Positions 1 through 7,946 are shown, numbered from the stretch's first letter. The stretch: 16,565 nucleotides of DNA from Thermoflexus hugenholtzii JAD2 (GCA_945889565.1 CAMDBZ010000012.1:1-16565); one strand, 5' to 3'. A program made the numbers and translations. Notes: generated by a model not told the origin, from the letters alone.

Positions 1-12
1 ACCGAGTATCGC

Positions 13-28
13 GGCCCGCGCGCGGGCC
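13..28 (-). terminator. Palindrome downstream of the leftward gene series
   Basis: A perfect 16-bp palindrome (GGCCCGCG followed by CGCGGGCC) lies 14 bases past the stop codon of the 58-residue leftward ORF. It could fold into a very GC-rich hairpin and end leftward transcription. No T-run follows it on the minus strand. In DNA this rich in GC such palindromes also arise by chance, so the terminator role is a modest inference. Confidence 0.35.
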
Positions 29-42
29 AGTCAACGCGCGCG

Positions 43-219
43 CTACCACGCCGCGAGGATCAGCGCGCACGCGAGCGGCACGCCGCATGCCACCACCAGC
101 AGCAGCAGCCGCGCCTCACGGAGGCGGGCGGCCGGCTCGACGGTGCGCACGGCGCGGCGCATCTGCCACGTCACAGCGACAGCGTAGGCGGCGAGCAGCG
201 CGAGCAGCAGCGGGACCAC
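43..219 (-). CDS. Small two-helix membrane protein (hypothetical)
   Basis: This is a 58-residue ORF with a GTG start and TAG stop. Residues 2-18 (VPLLLALLAAYAVAVTW) and about 38-57 (ARLLLLVVACGVPLACALI region) are strongly hydrophobic. The linker between them is charged and carries Arg and Glu. The pattern fits a helical hairpin in the membrane with a short basic loop. I do not recognise a family. It begins 43 bases past the stop of the sugar dehydrogenase gene on the same strand, so it may share that transcript. There is no Shine-Dalgarno sequence. A TAGCAT hexamer ends six bases before the GTG, and its TAG is also the in-frame upstream stop, so this GTG is the first possible start. It is a real gene only if the hydrophobic pattern is not chance; the coherent two-helix layout argues for it. 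Confidence 0.5.
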   Translation of the reverse strand: MVPLLLALLAAYAVAVTWQMRRAVRTVEPAARLREARLLLLVVACGVPLACALILAAW

Positions 220-256
220 GCGCCGATGCTACTCGACCCGCGCCGCGCGGAGGCGC

Positions 257-276
257 CCGGCGCTATTCGGCGCCGG
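257..276 (-). terminator. Hairpin across the sugar dehydrogenase stop codon
   Basis: A 7-bp perfect stem (CCGGCGC with GCGCCGG) closes a 6-base loop that contains part of the stop codon of the sugar dehydrogenase gene. It could reduce read-through into the small membrane ORF or protect the 3' end. There is no T-run, so this is a weak call. Confidence 0.25.
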
Positions 277-1669
277 TGATGCGCAGGATCGGCGCGTTGT
301 GCACCACCAGGTACACCTCCCCCGCCGCGTCCGTGCCGAACGAGGCGACCGGCCGGTTGCCGCGGTCCGCGACCAGCACGGGCGCCCCGCCCTGCGTCGG
401 CAGCGCCCAGACGCGGCCGCCGCAGTAGTCGCTGTACAGGTAGTGCCCCACGAGCTGCGGGATCGCGCTGCCGCGATAGACCACGCCGCCGGTCACCGAG
501 CAGCCGAGGTCGTGCCCGTACTCGGCGACGGGGAACGTGAGCCCGCTGCGGTCGCAGGCGCCGCCGTTGCAGCGCGAGCCCTCGAAGCGGTTCCAGCCGT
601 AGTTCGCGCCGCGGCGGATCACGTCGATCTCCTCGACCGCGCCCTGGCCCACGTCGCCCGCCCACAGCGCGCCCGTCGCGGGGTCGAACGCCATGCGCCA
701 CGGGTTGCGCAGGCCGTAGGCCCAGATCTCGGGCAGCGCGCCGGGCGTCGACACGAACGGATTGTCGCCGGGCACCGCGTACGCGCCGCCGCCGCTGACG
801 TCGAGGCGCAGGATCTTGCCGAGGTGCGTGCCCAGGTTCTGGCCGTTGCCGTGCGGGTCGCCGCCCGACCCGCCGTCGCCCAGCCCGAGGTAGAGCATGC
901 CGTCCGGCCCAAAGCGGATCGCGCCGCCCTTGTGGTTGCCGTACGGCTGGCTCACCTCCAGCAGCACCTGCTCGCTGCCCGCTCCGTCGCCGCTCACGGT
1001 GAAACGCGAGAGCACCGTGCGCCGTGGACCCGCCGCCGCGTAGTACGCGTAGAGGTGCGGCGGCGACGGGAAGCCGGGCGCGAGCTGCACGCTGAGCAGC
1101 CCCTCCTCGTTGTTCTGCGTGGTGACGCGGCCGCTGAGGTTCAGCAGCGTGCCGGCGTCGCGCCCGTCCGCGGTGACGAGCAGCACCGGGCCGTCCTGCT
1201 CCGCGATGAAGAAGCGGCCGCCGGGGTACGCGCCGAGCTCGACCGGGCTGTTGAAGACGCGCCCGCCGAAGGCGTTCGCGAGCGTGATGCGGCGCACCCC
1301 GCCACCCTGCCCGGTGGCGGGCGGCGGCGCCGGGGCGGGCGGGGCCGCCGCCTGCGTCGAGGCCGGGGGCCGCGGCGATGTCGCGCTGCCGCCGCCGCCG
1401 GCCACCGGCGTAGGCGGGCTCGCGATCACTGTCTGCACCCACTCGGGCAACGCCGGGTTCGGCGTCGACTCAGCTGCAGCAGCTGTCGGGGTCGCGCTCG
1501 CGCCTGCGTCGCGCGTGCCCGCGGCCGTCGCCGAGGCCGTGCTCGCCAACCCCGCCGGCGCGCCCTGGAAGTCGTCCTCGAGGCTGTCGCCGCCGCAGGC
1601 GAGCGCGAGCGCGGCGAGACCCGCGAGCGCGAGACGCGACGAGCCGCGGACCGTTCGAAGCACGCGCAT
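263..1669 (-). CDS. PQQ-dependent glucose/sorbosone dehydrogenase-type lipoprotein
   Basis: This 468-residue protein is predicted to be exported and lipid-anchored, and to oxidise sugars or aldoses with PQQ as cofactor (soluble glucose dehydrogenase, GSDH beta-propeller family). A signal peptide spans residues 1-24 and ends in a lipobox (LALAC, Cys25). A low-complexity Ala/Pro/Thr/Gly linker covers about 30-125 and should hold the catalytic domain away from the membrane. The propeller runs from about 130 to the end. Family hallmarks are visible: EEGLLSVQLAPGF (188-200), NHKGGAIRFGPDG (245-257) with His246 at the expected catalytic-base position, LGLGDGGSGGDPHGNGQN, YGLRNPWRMAFDP (318-330), GDVGQGAVEEIDV and GANYGWNRFEG. 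A GGAAG motif lies just upstream of the ATG. The linker is longer than usual, but the domain is complete. Substrate and use of PQQ are family inference; no PQQ synthesis genes are present here. Confidence 0.88.
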   Translation of the reverse strand: MRVLRTVRGSSRLALAGLAALALACGGDSLEDDFQGAPAGLASTASATAAGTRDAGASATPTAAAAESTPNPALPEWVQTVIASPPTPVAGGGGSATSPRPPASTQAAAPPAPAPPPATGQGGGVRRITLANAFGGRVFNSPVELGAYPGGRFFIAEQDGPVLLVTADGRDAGTLLNLSGRVTTQNNEEGLLSVQLAPGFPSPPHLYAYYAAAGPRRTVLSRFTVSGDGAGSEQVLLEVSQPYGNHKGGAIRFGPDGMLYLGLGDGGSGGDPHGNGQNLGTHLGKILRLDVSGGGAYAVPGDNPFVSTPGALPEIWAYGLRNPWRMAFDPATGALWAGDVGQGAVEEIDVIRRGANYGWNRFEGSRCNGGACDRSGLTFPVAEYGHDLGCSVTGGVVYRGSAIPQLVGHYLYSDYCGGRVWALPTQGGAPVLVADRGNRPVASFGTDAAGEVYLVVHNAPILRITGAE

Positions 1670-1713
1670 ACTCTTCCGACGCCCCGGGAGCGGCCGACCC
1701 TACAGCCGCGTCG

Positions 1714-1738
1714 ATTCTAGCAGCGGCCCACGTGGGCC
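1714..1738 (-). promoter_or_regulatory. Candidate promoter and palindromic operator for the sugar dehydrogenase gene
   Basis: On the minus strand an extended -10-like TGCTAGAAT (plus 1714-1722) lies about 45 bases before the ATG. Immediately upstream is a perfect 14-bp palindrome, GGCCCACGTGGGCC (1725-1738), where a -35 or operator would sit. No convincing -35 hexamer is visible. The same palindrome lies 15 bases past the permease stop codon and could instead be a hairpin terminator. Confidence 0.35.
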
Positions 1739-1753
1739 ACTTCCGCCGCGCCG

Positions 1754-2653
1754 CTAACGCACGAGCGTGATCAGCGGCGTCAGCGTGAGCATGCACAGCA
1801 GCGTCGAGCTCACCACCGCCCGCGTCACGAACGCCGGTGCCGCCCCGAACTGGGTGGCGATGATCGTCGTGATCACCGCGGTCGGCATCGCCGCGAGCAC
1901 CACCAGCGTGCCGCGCGTGTCCCCGCCCAGGCCGGTGCCGCTGGCCACGCCCCACGCGACCGCCGGCGCGACCAGCAGCCGCGCGGCGTTGAGCACGGCC
2001 GTGTCCAGCAGCCGGTCCATGCCGATCGACTGCTGCAGCTGCAGCCCGAGCACCGCGAGCATCGTCGGCACCGCCGCGCCCGCGAGCGTGCGCATCGGGG
2101 CGTCGATGGCGACGGGCAGCGACACGCCCGCCACGTTCACGATCACGCCCACCACCGCCGCCCACAGCGCCGGCGCGCGCAGCGGCGCGACGAGCGCGGC
2201 GCGCGCCGACCCGCCCGCCAGCGACGCGATCGCAATGCCCGCCGAGTTCGCAAGCGTCGCGCCGACGACGAAGTTCATCACCGCGATGTCGAGCCCGGCC
2301 TGCCCGAACGCGAGCTGCGCGACCGGCAGCCCCATGTTGCCGACGTTCGGCGTCGTGGCCGCCAGCGCGAACCCGGCGCGCAGCGGCGCATCGTGCCGCG
2401 CGACCGTGGACCACAGCGCAGACACGCCGTACATCGCCACGAACGTCCCCGCCATCACCGCGACGATGCGCAGCGAGACGTCGAGCGTGAGCGCGGAGTC
2501 CGCGAGCGAGCGAAACACGAGCGCGGGGCTGAACAGGTAGAACACGAGCGCCGACACCGGCGCCACCGGGATCGCCCGCCAGCGCCCGACCGCGCCGCCC
2601 AGCGCCGCGACGATCGCCACCGGCAACACCACGTCGAGGAATACGCGCAGCAT
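1754..2653 (-). CDS. AEC (auxin efflux carrier) family permease
   Basis: This 299-residue integral membrane protein is hydrophobic throughout, with about ten predicted helices. It resembles the bacterial AEC/Mem_trans family, whose characterised members move carboxylates such as malate or malonate. Two family landmarks are visible: NVGNMGLP (103-110), with a following helix that includes NFVVGATLANSAG (127-139), and MPTAVITTIIATQFG (256-270) in the C-terminal half. The length is typical. The ATG is the only possible start because an in-frame TAG lies four codons upstream. There is no Shine-Dalgarno, but a TAGCGT hexamer ends six bases before the ATG, as if the transcript were leaderless. It lies 69 bases past the acyl-CoA dehydrogenase stop on the same strand. 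Transport of the acid handled by the neighbouring CoA enzymes is a reasonable inference, not shown. Confidence 0.85.
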   Translation of the reverse strand: MLRVFLDVVLPVAIVAALGGAVGRWRAIPVAPVSALVFYLFSPALVFRSLADSALTLDVSLRIVAVMAGTFVAMYGVSALWSTVARHDAPLRAGFALAATTPNVGNMGLPVAQLAFGQAGLDIAVMNFVVGATLANSAGIAIASLAGGSARAALVAPLRAPALWAAVVGVIVNVAGVSLPVAIDAPMRTLAGAAVPTMLAVLGLQLQQSIGMDRLLDTAVLNAARLLVAPAVAWGVASGTGLGGDTRGTLVVLAAMPTAVITTIIATQFGAAPAFVTRAVVSSTLLCMLTLTPLITLVR

Positions 2654-2691
2654 CGCCGCACGCTAGCAGCCGCGGCCCGCACGCGCTCGCT

Positions 2692-2710
2692 CCGGGGCTG
2701 CGCGCCCCGG
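2692..2710 (-). terminator. Hairpin between acyl-CoA dehydrogenase and permease genes
   Basis: A 7-bp perfect stem (CCGGGGC with GCCCCGG) closes a 5-base loop between the stop of the acyl-CoA dehydrogenase and the start of the permease. It could end the CoA-gene transcript and so separate the permease into its own unit. No T-run follows. Confidence 0.4.
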
Positions 2711-2722
2711 GGAGGGAAGGCG

Positions 2723-3949
2723 CTACCCGCGCGGCAGGCCGAGCCCGCGCGTGGCGATCACGTTGCGCTGGATCTCGTTCGAGCCGCCATAGATGGTCAG
2801 CAGCACCGAGTGCAAATACTCGTACGTGAACAGCCCCTGCTGCGGCGCGTGCTCGCTGTCCGGGTCCCACACGTTCGCGTACAGGCCGTACACCTTCGTC
2901 GCCGTGTTGGAGAGCCGCTGCGTCAGCTCGCTCCCAAGGATCTTCGAGCTCGACGACTCCGAGGTGTTCGGCTCGTTCGCGCCCTGCAGCGACGCGATGC
3001 GGTACGAGAGGTTGAACAGCACCTCGGAGTCCATGTAGTGCTGCGCGATCGCGTGCCGCTGCCGTGTGAGCCGGCCGCCCGCGGCCTGCGTGCGCCCCTG
3101 CTCCGTCTCGACCGCCGCAAGCAAGGCGTTGATGTAGCGGCGCAGCACGACCGCGTTGCCCACGTTCGAGCGCTCGATGTCCAGCACGTACATCGCGACG
3201 TACCAGCCGCGGTTCTCGCCGCCGACCACCTGGTCCGCGGGCACGCGCACCGCCTCGAAGAACGTCTCGTCGACCTCCGCCTCGCCCGTCAGCGTGATGA
3301 TCGGCCGCGAGGTGATGCCCGGCGTGCGCATGTCGAGCACGATGAACGAGATGCCGCGGTGCTTCGGCGCGAGCGGGTCCGTCCGGAACAACCCGAAGCA
3401 CCAGTCCGTCCCGCGCGAGCGGCCCCACAGCTTCTGCCCGTCGATCACGTACTCGTCGCCGTCGCGCACCGCGCGCGTCTGCAACGACGCCAGGTCGGAG
3501 CCCGCGCCCGGCTCGGAGAAGCCCTGGAACCACTGGTACTCGCCCGTGAGCGTCTTCGGCAGGAAGCGCTGGCGCTGCTCCTCGCTGCCGTGCGCGATCA
3601 GCGCCGCACCGACCAGCGAGTAGCCGCCGCCGCCCACCGCCGGCGCCTGCGCCTCCGCCATCTCCTGGTTGAAGATGAACTGCTCCAGCGTCGAGAGGCC
3701 CGCGCCGCCGTACTGCGGCGGCCACGCCGGCGCCGAGAAGCCGCCCGCGTGCAGCGCCTCCGCCCAGGCGCGCGCCGCGGCGTTCGCCTCCGCATCGGCG
3801 CTGCGCATGTCCTCGTGCCACACCCCGCCGAGGCCGCGCGGGCGCCCCGCCGCGGCGCGCCGGCGGTACAGCTCCGGCAGGCTGCCCTCGACGAGCGTGC
3901 GCACTTGCGTGCGGAACGCCGCCTGCTGCGGCGAGTCAGCCCAGTCCAT
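2723..3949 (-). CDS. Acyl-CoA dehydrogenase family protein
   Basis: This 408-residue flavoenzyme is predicted to introduce an alpha-beta double bond into an acyl-CoA using FAD. The N-terminal helical domain spans about 5-135. The middle beta domain carries the FAD/substrate motif FSEPGAGSDLASLQTRA (144-160) and DGQKLWGRSRGTDW (170-183). The C-terminal domain ends with IYGGSNEIQRNVIATRGLGLPR (386-407). The residue matching Glu376 of medium-chain dehydrogenase is Gly in the YGGS motif, as in isovaleryl-CoA and many FadE-type enzymes where the base sits elsewhere; I could not place the base with certainty. The reading frame stays open far upstream, but the ATG at 3949 has a GGGAGG seven bases before it and begins where family homology begins. 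It follows the CoA-transferase pair by 59 bases. The WxxxYGGAG motif near residue 76 (WPPQYGGAGLS) is typical of the large branched/steroid-type clade. The substrate is unknown. Confidence 0.92.
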   Translation of the reverse strand: MDWADSPQQAAFRTQVRTLVEGSLPELYRRRAAAGRPRGLGGVWHEDMRSADAEANAAARAWAEALHAGGFSAPAWPPQYGGAGLSTLEQFIFNQEMAEAQAPAVGGGGYSLVGAALIAHGSEEQRQRFLPKTLTGEYQWFQGFSEPGAGSDLASLQTRAVRDGDEYVIDGQKLWGRSRGTDWCFGLFRTDPLAPKHRGISFIVLDMRTPGITSRPIITLTGEAEVDETFFEAVRVPADQVVGGENRGWYVAMYVLDIERSNVGNAVVLRRYINALLAAVETEQGRTQAAGGRLTRQRHAIAQHYMDSEVLFNLSYRIASLQGANEPNTSESSSSKILGSELTQRLSNTATKVYGLYANVWDPDSEHAPQQGLFTYEYLHSVLLTIYGGSNEIQRNVIATRGLGLPRG

Positions 3950-4008
3950 CGTCGCGCCTCCCTCACCTCGCCCGACGCTCGCGCGCCTCCTCGCCGGGGC
4001 CGCGCCGA

Positions 4009-5316
4009 TTACGCGTGCGCGTCCTCGCGGTACACCGTGCCGATCACCTCGTCCGCCAGCAGCTGCTCGTACGCCGCGCGCGACAGCCCGAGCAGGCCGC
4101 ACAGCACCTCCTCGTTGTGCTGGCCCAGCGTCGGCGCGGGCCCGCGCACGGGCACGAGCGGCTGCCGCGCGAACGTGCCCATCGGTCCGGGCTGCAGGTG
4201 CGTGCCGGCCTCCGGGTGCGTGATCGGCTGGAAGAAGCCGCGCGCGCGCAGGTGCGGGTCGTCCGTCATCTCCTCCTGGTGCAGCAGTTCCGTCGCCGAC
4301 ACCCCCGCCGCCTGCAGCTGCACCATCAGCGCGCGCGCGTCGTGCTGACACGTGCGCGCCGCCACCAGCGGGTCGAGCTCCCCGCGATGCGCGTAGCGCG
4401 CGGCGGCATCGACGAAGCGTGCGTCGCTCGCCAGCTCCGGCACGCCCAGGCAGTCGCACAGCGCCGCGAACGCCGCGTCCGAGCTCACGGCGATCGCCAC
4501 CCAGCGGTCGTGCCCGCGCGCCGGGTACGGCCCGTACGGCGCGAACGCGGGGCTCGCGTTGCCCCAGTGCCCCTGCACGCGCCCGTTCATCGCGTAATCC
4601 ATGAAGGCGTACGCCTCCTGCTGCAGCACCGCCTCCGACTGCGACAGGTCGATCAGCTGGCCGACGCCCGTGCGCTCGCGCGCGAACAACGCCGCGAGCA
4701 GCGCAAACGCCACGTTCGCGCCGGCGTTCGGGTCGCCGTGCAGCGAGTTCGGCGTCTGCGAGGGGTCGCTGTCTTCGTAGCCGCGCAGCAGCGTGTGCCC
4801 CGCGACGGCCTCCATGATCGTGCCGTACCCCTTGAAGTGCCGGTACGGCCCTTCGATGCCGAAGCCGGGGAAGCGCACCATGATCAGCCGCGGGTTGCGC
4901 TGCGCGAGCTGCGCGTAGTCGACCTGCAACCGCTCGACGACCGCCGCGGCGTTGTTCTCGATGAACACGTCCGCGTGCTGCGCGAGCTCGTAGAACAGCT
5001 CGCGCCCCCGCTCTCGTTCGAGGTCGAGCGTCACCGACTTGCAGCCGCGCTTCGCGAAGTTGAACCACGCCTGGCGGTTCCAGAAGCCCTCGCTGCCGTC
5101 ACGGCCCAGGTAGTACGTGCCCACGCGCCCGTCGAGCAGCGGCTGCGGGATGTGGCGAAAGTTCGTGCGCGTCGGGTTGAGGTGCTGGATCGACTCGATC
5201 TCGATCACCTCGGCGCCGAGGTCCGCGAGCAGCACCGTGGCAAACGGCCCCGCCCACACGATGCCCTGCGACAGCACGCGCACGCCGCTCAGCGGCAGGC
5301 TACGTTCGCTCCCCAT
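4009..5316 (-). CDS. CaiB/BaiF class III CoA-transferase, long subunit with catalytic Asp (pair A)
   Basis: This 435-residue class III CoA-transferase is predicted to move CoA between carboxylic acids through an aspartyl-CoA thioester. The N-terminal motif GVRVLSQGIVWAGPFAT (11-27) and LADLGAEVIEIES (30-42) form the CoA-binding Rossmann-like region. IENNAAAVVERL (119-130) and PGFGIEGPYR (150-159) follow. The catalytic Asp is Asp195 in HGDPNAG, aligned with Asp169 of formyl-CoA transferase. About 25 extra residues precede KRGCKSVTLDL compared with the shorter neighbour. A GGGAG lies seven bases upstream of the ATG. The gene starts 24 bases after the stop of the shorter CoA-transferase (5341-6549), so the two are almost certainly co-transcribed. 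The closest relative in the window is the protein at 12692-14014. The two-subunit assignment is inference. Confidence 0.93.
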   Translation of the reverse strand: MGSERSLPLSGVRVLSQGIVWAGPFATVLLADLGAEVIEIESIQHLNPTRTNFRHIPQPLLDGRVGTYYLGRDGSEGFWNRQAWFNFAKRGCKSVTLDLERERGRELFYELAQHADVFIENNAAAVVERLQVDYAQLAQRNPRLIMVRFPGFGIEGPYRHFKGYGTIMEAVAGHTLLRGYEDSDPSQTPNSLHGDPNAGANVAFALLAALFARERTGVGQLIDLSQSEAVLQQEAYAFMDYAMNGRVQGHWGNASPAFAPYGPYPARGHDRWVAIAVSSDAAFAALCDCLGVPELASDARFVDAAARYAHRGELDPLVAARTCQHDARALMVQLQAAGVSATELLHQEEMTDDPHLRARGFFQPITHPEAGTHLQPGPMGTFARQPLVPVRGPAPTLGQHNEEVLCGLLGLSRAAYEQLLADEVIGTVYREDAHA

Positions 5317-5340
5317 GCGCCATCTCCCTTCGGCGCGACG

Positions 5341-6549
5341 CTAGACCACGCCGAGCTGGCGCAGCCGCACGACGTCGGCGCGCTGGTAGCCGAGGCCGCA
5401 CAGCACCCCCACGGTGTGCTCGCCCAGCAGCGGCGCGCGGCGCAGCGTGCCCGGCGTCCCGTGCAGCTTCAGCGCGAACCCGGGGTACTCCAGCAGCCCC
5501 GCGTGCGGGTGGTCGAGCGTCGTGAAGAAGTTGCGCGCGCGGAAGTGCGGGTCGCGGAACACATCGTCCATGGCGTTGAGCGCGCTCACCGGCCAGCCTT
5601 CCGCCTGCGCGAGCTCCATCGCCTCCTGCTTCGTGTGGCTCAGCAGCCACGGGTACACGAGCGCGTCGATCTCCTCCGCGAGCTCCGCGTCGTACAGCCG
5701 CGACGCCAGGCGCTCGTCGTCGATCAGGTCGGGCCGGCCGATGGTGCGGCACAGCCGCGGCCACCACGCGATCTGGGTGGAGATGGACACGTAGCCGTCC
5801 GCCACCGGATACGTGCCCGCCGGCAGCGCGTTCATGCGCACCGCACGCTCGCGCGTCGTCATCAGCGACCCCGAGTACTGGTACGCCATCAGGTTCGGCG
5901 CCCCGCGGTCCATGGACGCCGCGAGCATCTCCTGGATCGAGCAGTCCACGCGCTCGCCCGCCCCGTCGCGGCGCGCGCCCCACACCGCCGCCAGCCCCAT
6001 GCCCGCGGCCACCACACCCGCGAAGAACAGCGGCATGTACAGCCCGAGCTTGATCGGCTCCCGCTGCGGGTCGCCCGTCACCTGCATCACGCCGCCCATC
6101 GCGTACATGAGCATGTCGTCCGCGACGAAGTCGCGGTACGGCCCCGTCTGCCCGAAGTTGGACAGCTGCAGCAGCACCGCGCGCGGGTTCGCGGCCGCGA
6201 GCGCGTCGGCGTCGACGCCGAGCCGCGCGAGCGTGCCCGGCCGGAAGCTCTCGACGATGAGGTCTGCGTCGGCGGCGAGCCGCAGCAGAATGCCGCGCGC
6301 CGTCGCATGCCGCAGGTTGAGCGTGACGCTGCGCTTGCCGGTGTTGAGGTGCAGGAACATCCCGCTGGTCTCGGGGTGCGGCAGGTCCTGCGGGAACGGG
6401 CCCATGCGCCGCGCCGGGTCGCCGCCGTCCGGCCGCTCCACCTTCACCACGTCCGCGCCGAAGTCCGCGTAGTACTTCGTCGCGAACGGCCCCGCGACAC
6501 CCTGCGTGAGGTCCAGCACGCGCAGGCCCGCCAGCGGTCCCTCGCTCAT
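5341..6549 (-). CDS. CaiB/BaiF family protein, short subunit lacking the catalytic Asp (pair A)
   Basis: This 402-residue protein has the full class III CoA-transferase fold: GLRVLDLTQGVAGPFAT, YYADFGADVVKVE, LNTGKRSVTLNLRH, VESFRPGTLARLGVD and SNFGQTGPYRDF. In the segment that aligns with VGVSIADIAAG-like sequences of active enzymes, it reads LGLYMPLFFAG. The catalytic Asp position is therefore a Leu, residue 174 from this start. The frame is intact and conserved motifs persist, so this is not a decaying gene. I chose the ATG at 6549, which has a G-rich GGGGGTGG five bases upstream; a GTG at 6558 in the same frame would add three residues. It is followed after 24 bases by the long subunit, which keeps its Asp. 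A non-catalytic or regulatory partner of that subunit is the natural reading. A TGCTACGCT hexamer region about 65 bases upstream may be its promoter. Confidence 0.92.
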   Translation of the reverse strand: MSEGPLAGLRVLDLTQGVAGPFATKYYADFGADVVKVERPDGGDPARRMGPFPQDLPHPETSGMFLHLNTGKRSVTLNLRHATARGILLRLAADADLIVESFRPGTLARLGVDADALAAANPRAVLLQLSNFGQTGPYRDFVADDMLMYAMGGVMQVTGDPQREPIKLGLYMPLFFAGVVAAGMGLAAVWGARRDGAGERVDCSIQEMLAASMDRGAPNLMAYQYSGSLMTTRERAVRMNALPAGTYPVADGYVSISTQIAWWPRLCRTIGRPDLIDDERLASRLYDAELAEEIDALVYPWLLSHTKQEAMELAQAEGWPVSALNAMDDVFRDPHFRARNFFTTLDHPHAGLLEYPGFALKLHGTPGTLRRAPLLGEHTVGVLCGLGYQRADVVRLRQLGVV

Positions 6550-6662
6550 CGCGGCCACCCCCGCCGACCGCGTGCCGCCCGCACGCGACCCGTTGCGCCC
6601 TGTTCGGGCGGGAGCGTAGCACCATCACGTGCGTCGTGAGCCCGCGGGCGCGGACCACACGT

Positions 6663-7946
6663 TCAGGCGACAGCGCCCGCCGCGCGCAGTGCCGCGATCT
6701 CCGTGGCGCCGACGCCGCACTCGGCGAGCACCTCGTCGGTGTGCCGGCCGAGCGGCGGCGATGGACGCGTGGAGCCGTTCGGGTGGTTCGCCATCTGCAC
6801 GATCGGCCCCACCATCAGCGACGGCCCCGTCGTCTCGTGCTCCACCTCGATCATCCCGCCGATCGCCGCCACCTGCGGGTCGTCCGCGAGCTCCTCCGGC
6901 AGGTTGACGCGAGACACCGGCGCCCCCTCCGCCTCGAAGCGGCGCACCCACTCGTCGGCGGTGGCCGTGAGCAGCGTCGCGCGGATGCGCGCACGCACCG
7001 CATCGATGCTCGCCTCCAGCGCCGGGTCGAGCGGGTCGAAGTCGGGCCGCGCGCTCGGGTCATCGTCGATGCCCAGCACGCGACGCATCGCATCCTGGTT
7101 CGCGCGCGTGAGCGCCCCCAGCACGACCGCGCCGTCCTGCACGCGATACCCGGAGTAGTACAGCCGGAACGCCTTGCCGCTGCCCCCGCGCGTGGCGCCC
7201 GTGCGTGCCTCCACGATCTCGCGATAGCCGCCGCCCGCCGCCCGCGCCGCGGCCACGGCGTCCAGCAGCGGGCGCTGGAAGATCGCGTCCGCCACGGGCA
7301 CCCGCGCGATGCGCTGGTTCTGCACCGATAGCGCGCTCATCAGCAGCGACGTCTGGATGAACTCGCCTTCACCGCTGAGCGCACGCCGGTACAGCGCGGC
7401 GCAGATGCCCATCGCGCCGGCAAGCCCGCTCGCGTAGTCCGCGATCGCCGTCGACACGATCGACTCCGGCGCGCCGTCCTCGTCGAGCTTGCCCTCGTTC
7501 GCGATCAGCCCGGAGTAGCCCTGCGCCGCGAGGTCCGAGCCGGATCGCTGCGCGCCGGGCCCGCTGCTCCCATAGCCCGTGTTCTCCATGTACACGAGGT
7601 CCGGGCGCAACGCGCGCAGCGTGGGATAGTCCACCCGCAGCCGCTCCGCGACCCCGGGCCGCGCGTTCATGACGAACACGTCGAAACGCGGGATGATGCG
7701 ATGCACCAGCGCCTGCCCCGCCGGGTGCTGCAGGTTGACGACGATGCCGCGCTTGCCGCGGTTCAGGATCTGGAACGTCTTCGACTCGCCCGGCACGAAC
7801 GCGCCGAGGTGCCGGAAGCCCTCGCCCCCCGGCGGCTCGACTTTCACGACGTCCGCGCCGAGGTCCACGAGGTTCAGCCCGCAGTACGGCGCCGCCACGA
7901 TCTGCGACACCTCGAACACCCGCACCCCCTCGAGCGGTCCGCCCAT
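6663..7946 (-). CDS. CaiB/BaiF class III CoA-transferase (stand-alone)
   Basis: This 427-residue CoA-transferase is the first gene of the leftward series. It carries GVRVFEVSQIVAAPYCGLN (7-25), LGADVVKVEPPGGEGFRHLG (29-48), LNRGKRGIVVNLQHPAG (61-77) and ENTGYGSSGPGA (121-132). Asp170, in TAIADYASG, is the expected acyl-CoA-forming residue. The ORF could extend 34 codons upstream, but an ideal AAGGAGGTG lies six bases before the ATG at 7946 and the family begins there. It diverges clearly from the other four copies: it has no pair partner and its central region is Ala/Arg rich. It lies 113 bases upstream of the pair A genes. The catalytic residue suggests a self-sufficient homodimer. The substrate is unknown. 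Confidence 0.92.
   Translation of the reverse strand: MGGPLEGVRVFEVSQIVAAPYCGLNLVDLGADVVKVEPPGGEGFRHLGAFVPGESKTFQILNRGKRGIVVNLQHPAGQALVHRIIPRFDVFVMNARPGVAERLRVDYPTLRALRPDLVYMENTGYGSSGPGAQRSGSDLAAQGYSGLIANEGKLDEDGAPESIVSTAIADYASGLAGAMGICAALYRRALSGEGEFIQTSLLMSALSVQNQRIARVPVADAIFQRPLLDAVAAARAAGGGYREIVEARTGATRGGSGKAFRLYYSGYRVQDGAVVLGALTRANQDAMRRVLGIDDDPSARPDFDPLDPALEASIDAVRARIRATLLTATADEWVRRFEAEGAPVSRVNLPEELADDPQVAAIGGMIEVEHETTGPSLMVGPIVQMANHPNGSTRPSPPLGRHTDEVLAECGVGATEIAALRAAGAVA

Noticed and set aside
3950..5068. Upstream extension of the acyl-CoA dehydrogenase frame to 781 residues
   Set aside because: The extension is an alternative frame of the pair A long CoA-transferase. Family homology and a good ribosome site begin at 3949.
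5341..6549. Pseudogene status of the pair A short CoA-transferase because of its missing Asp
   Set aside because: The frame is intact, all other family motifs are kept and the same gene arrangement recurs in pair B.
2393..6639. Long plus-strand reading frames opposite the acyl-CoA dehydrogenase and CoA-transferase genes
   Set aside because: They are Arg/Ala/His-rich translations of the antisense of well-supported genes, show no family motif and have no ribosome site. Long shadow frames are expected at this GC content.
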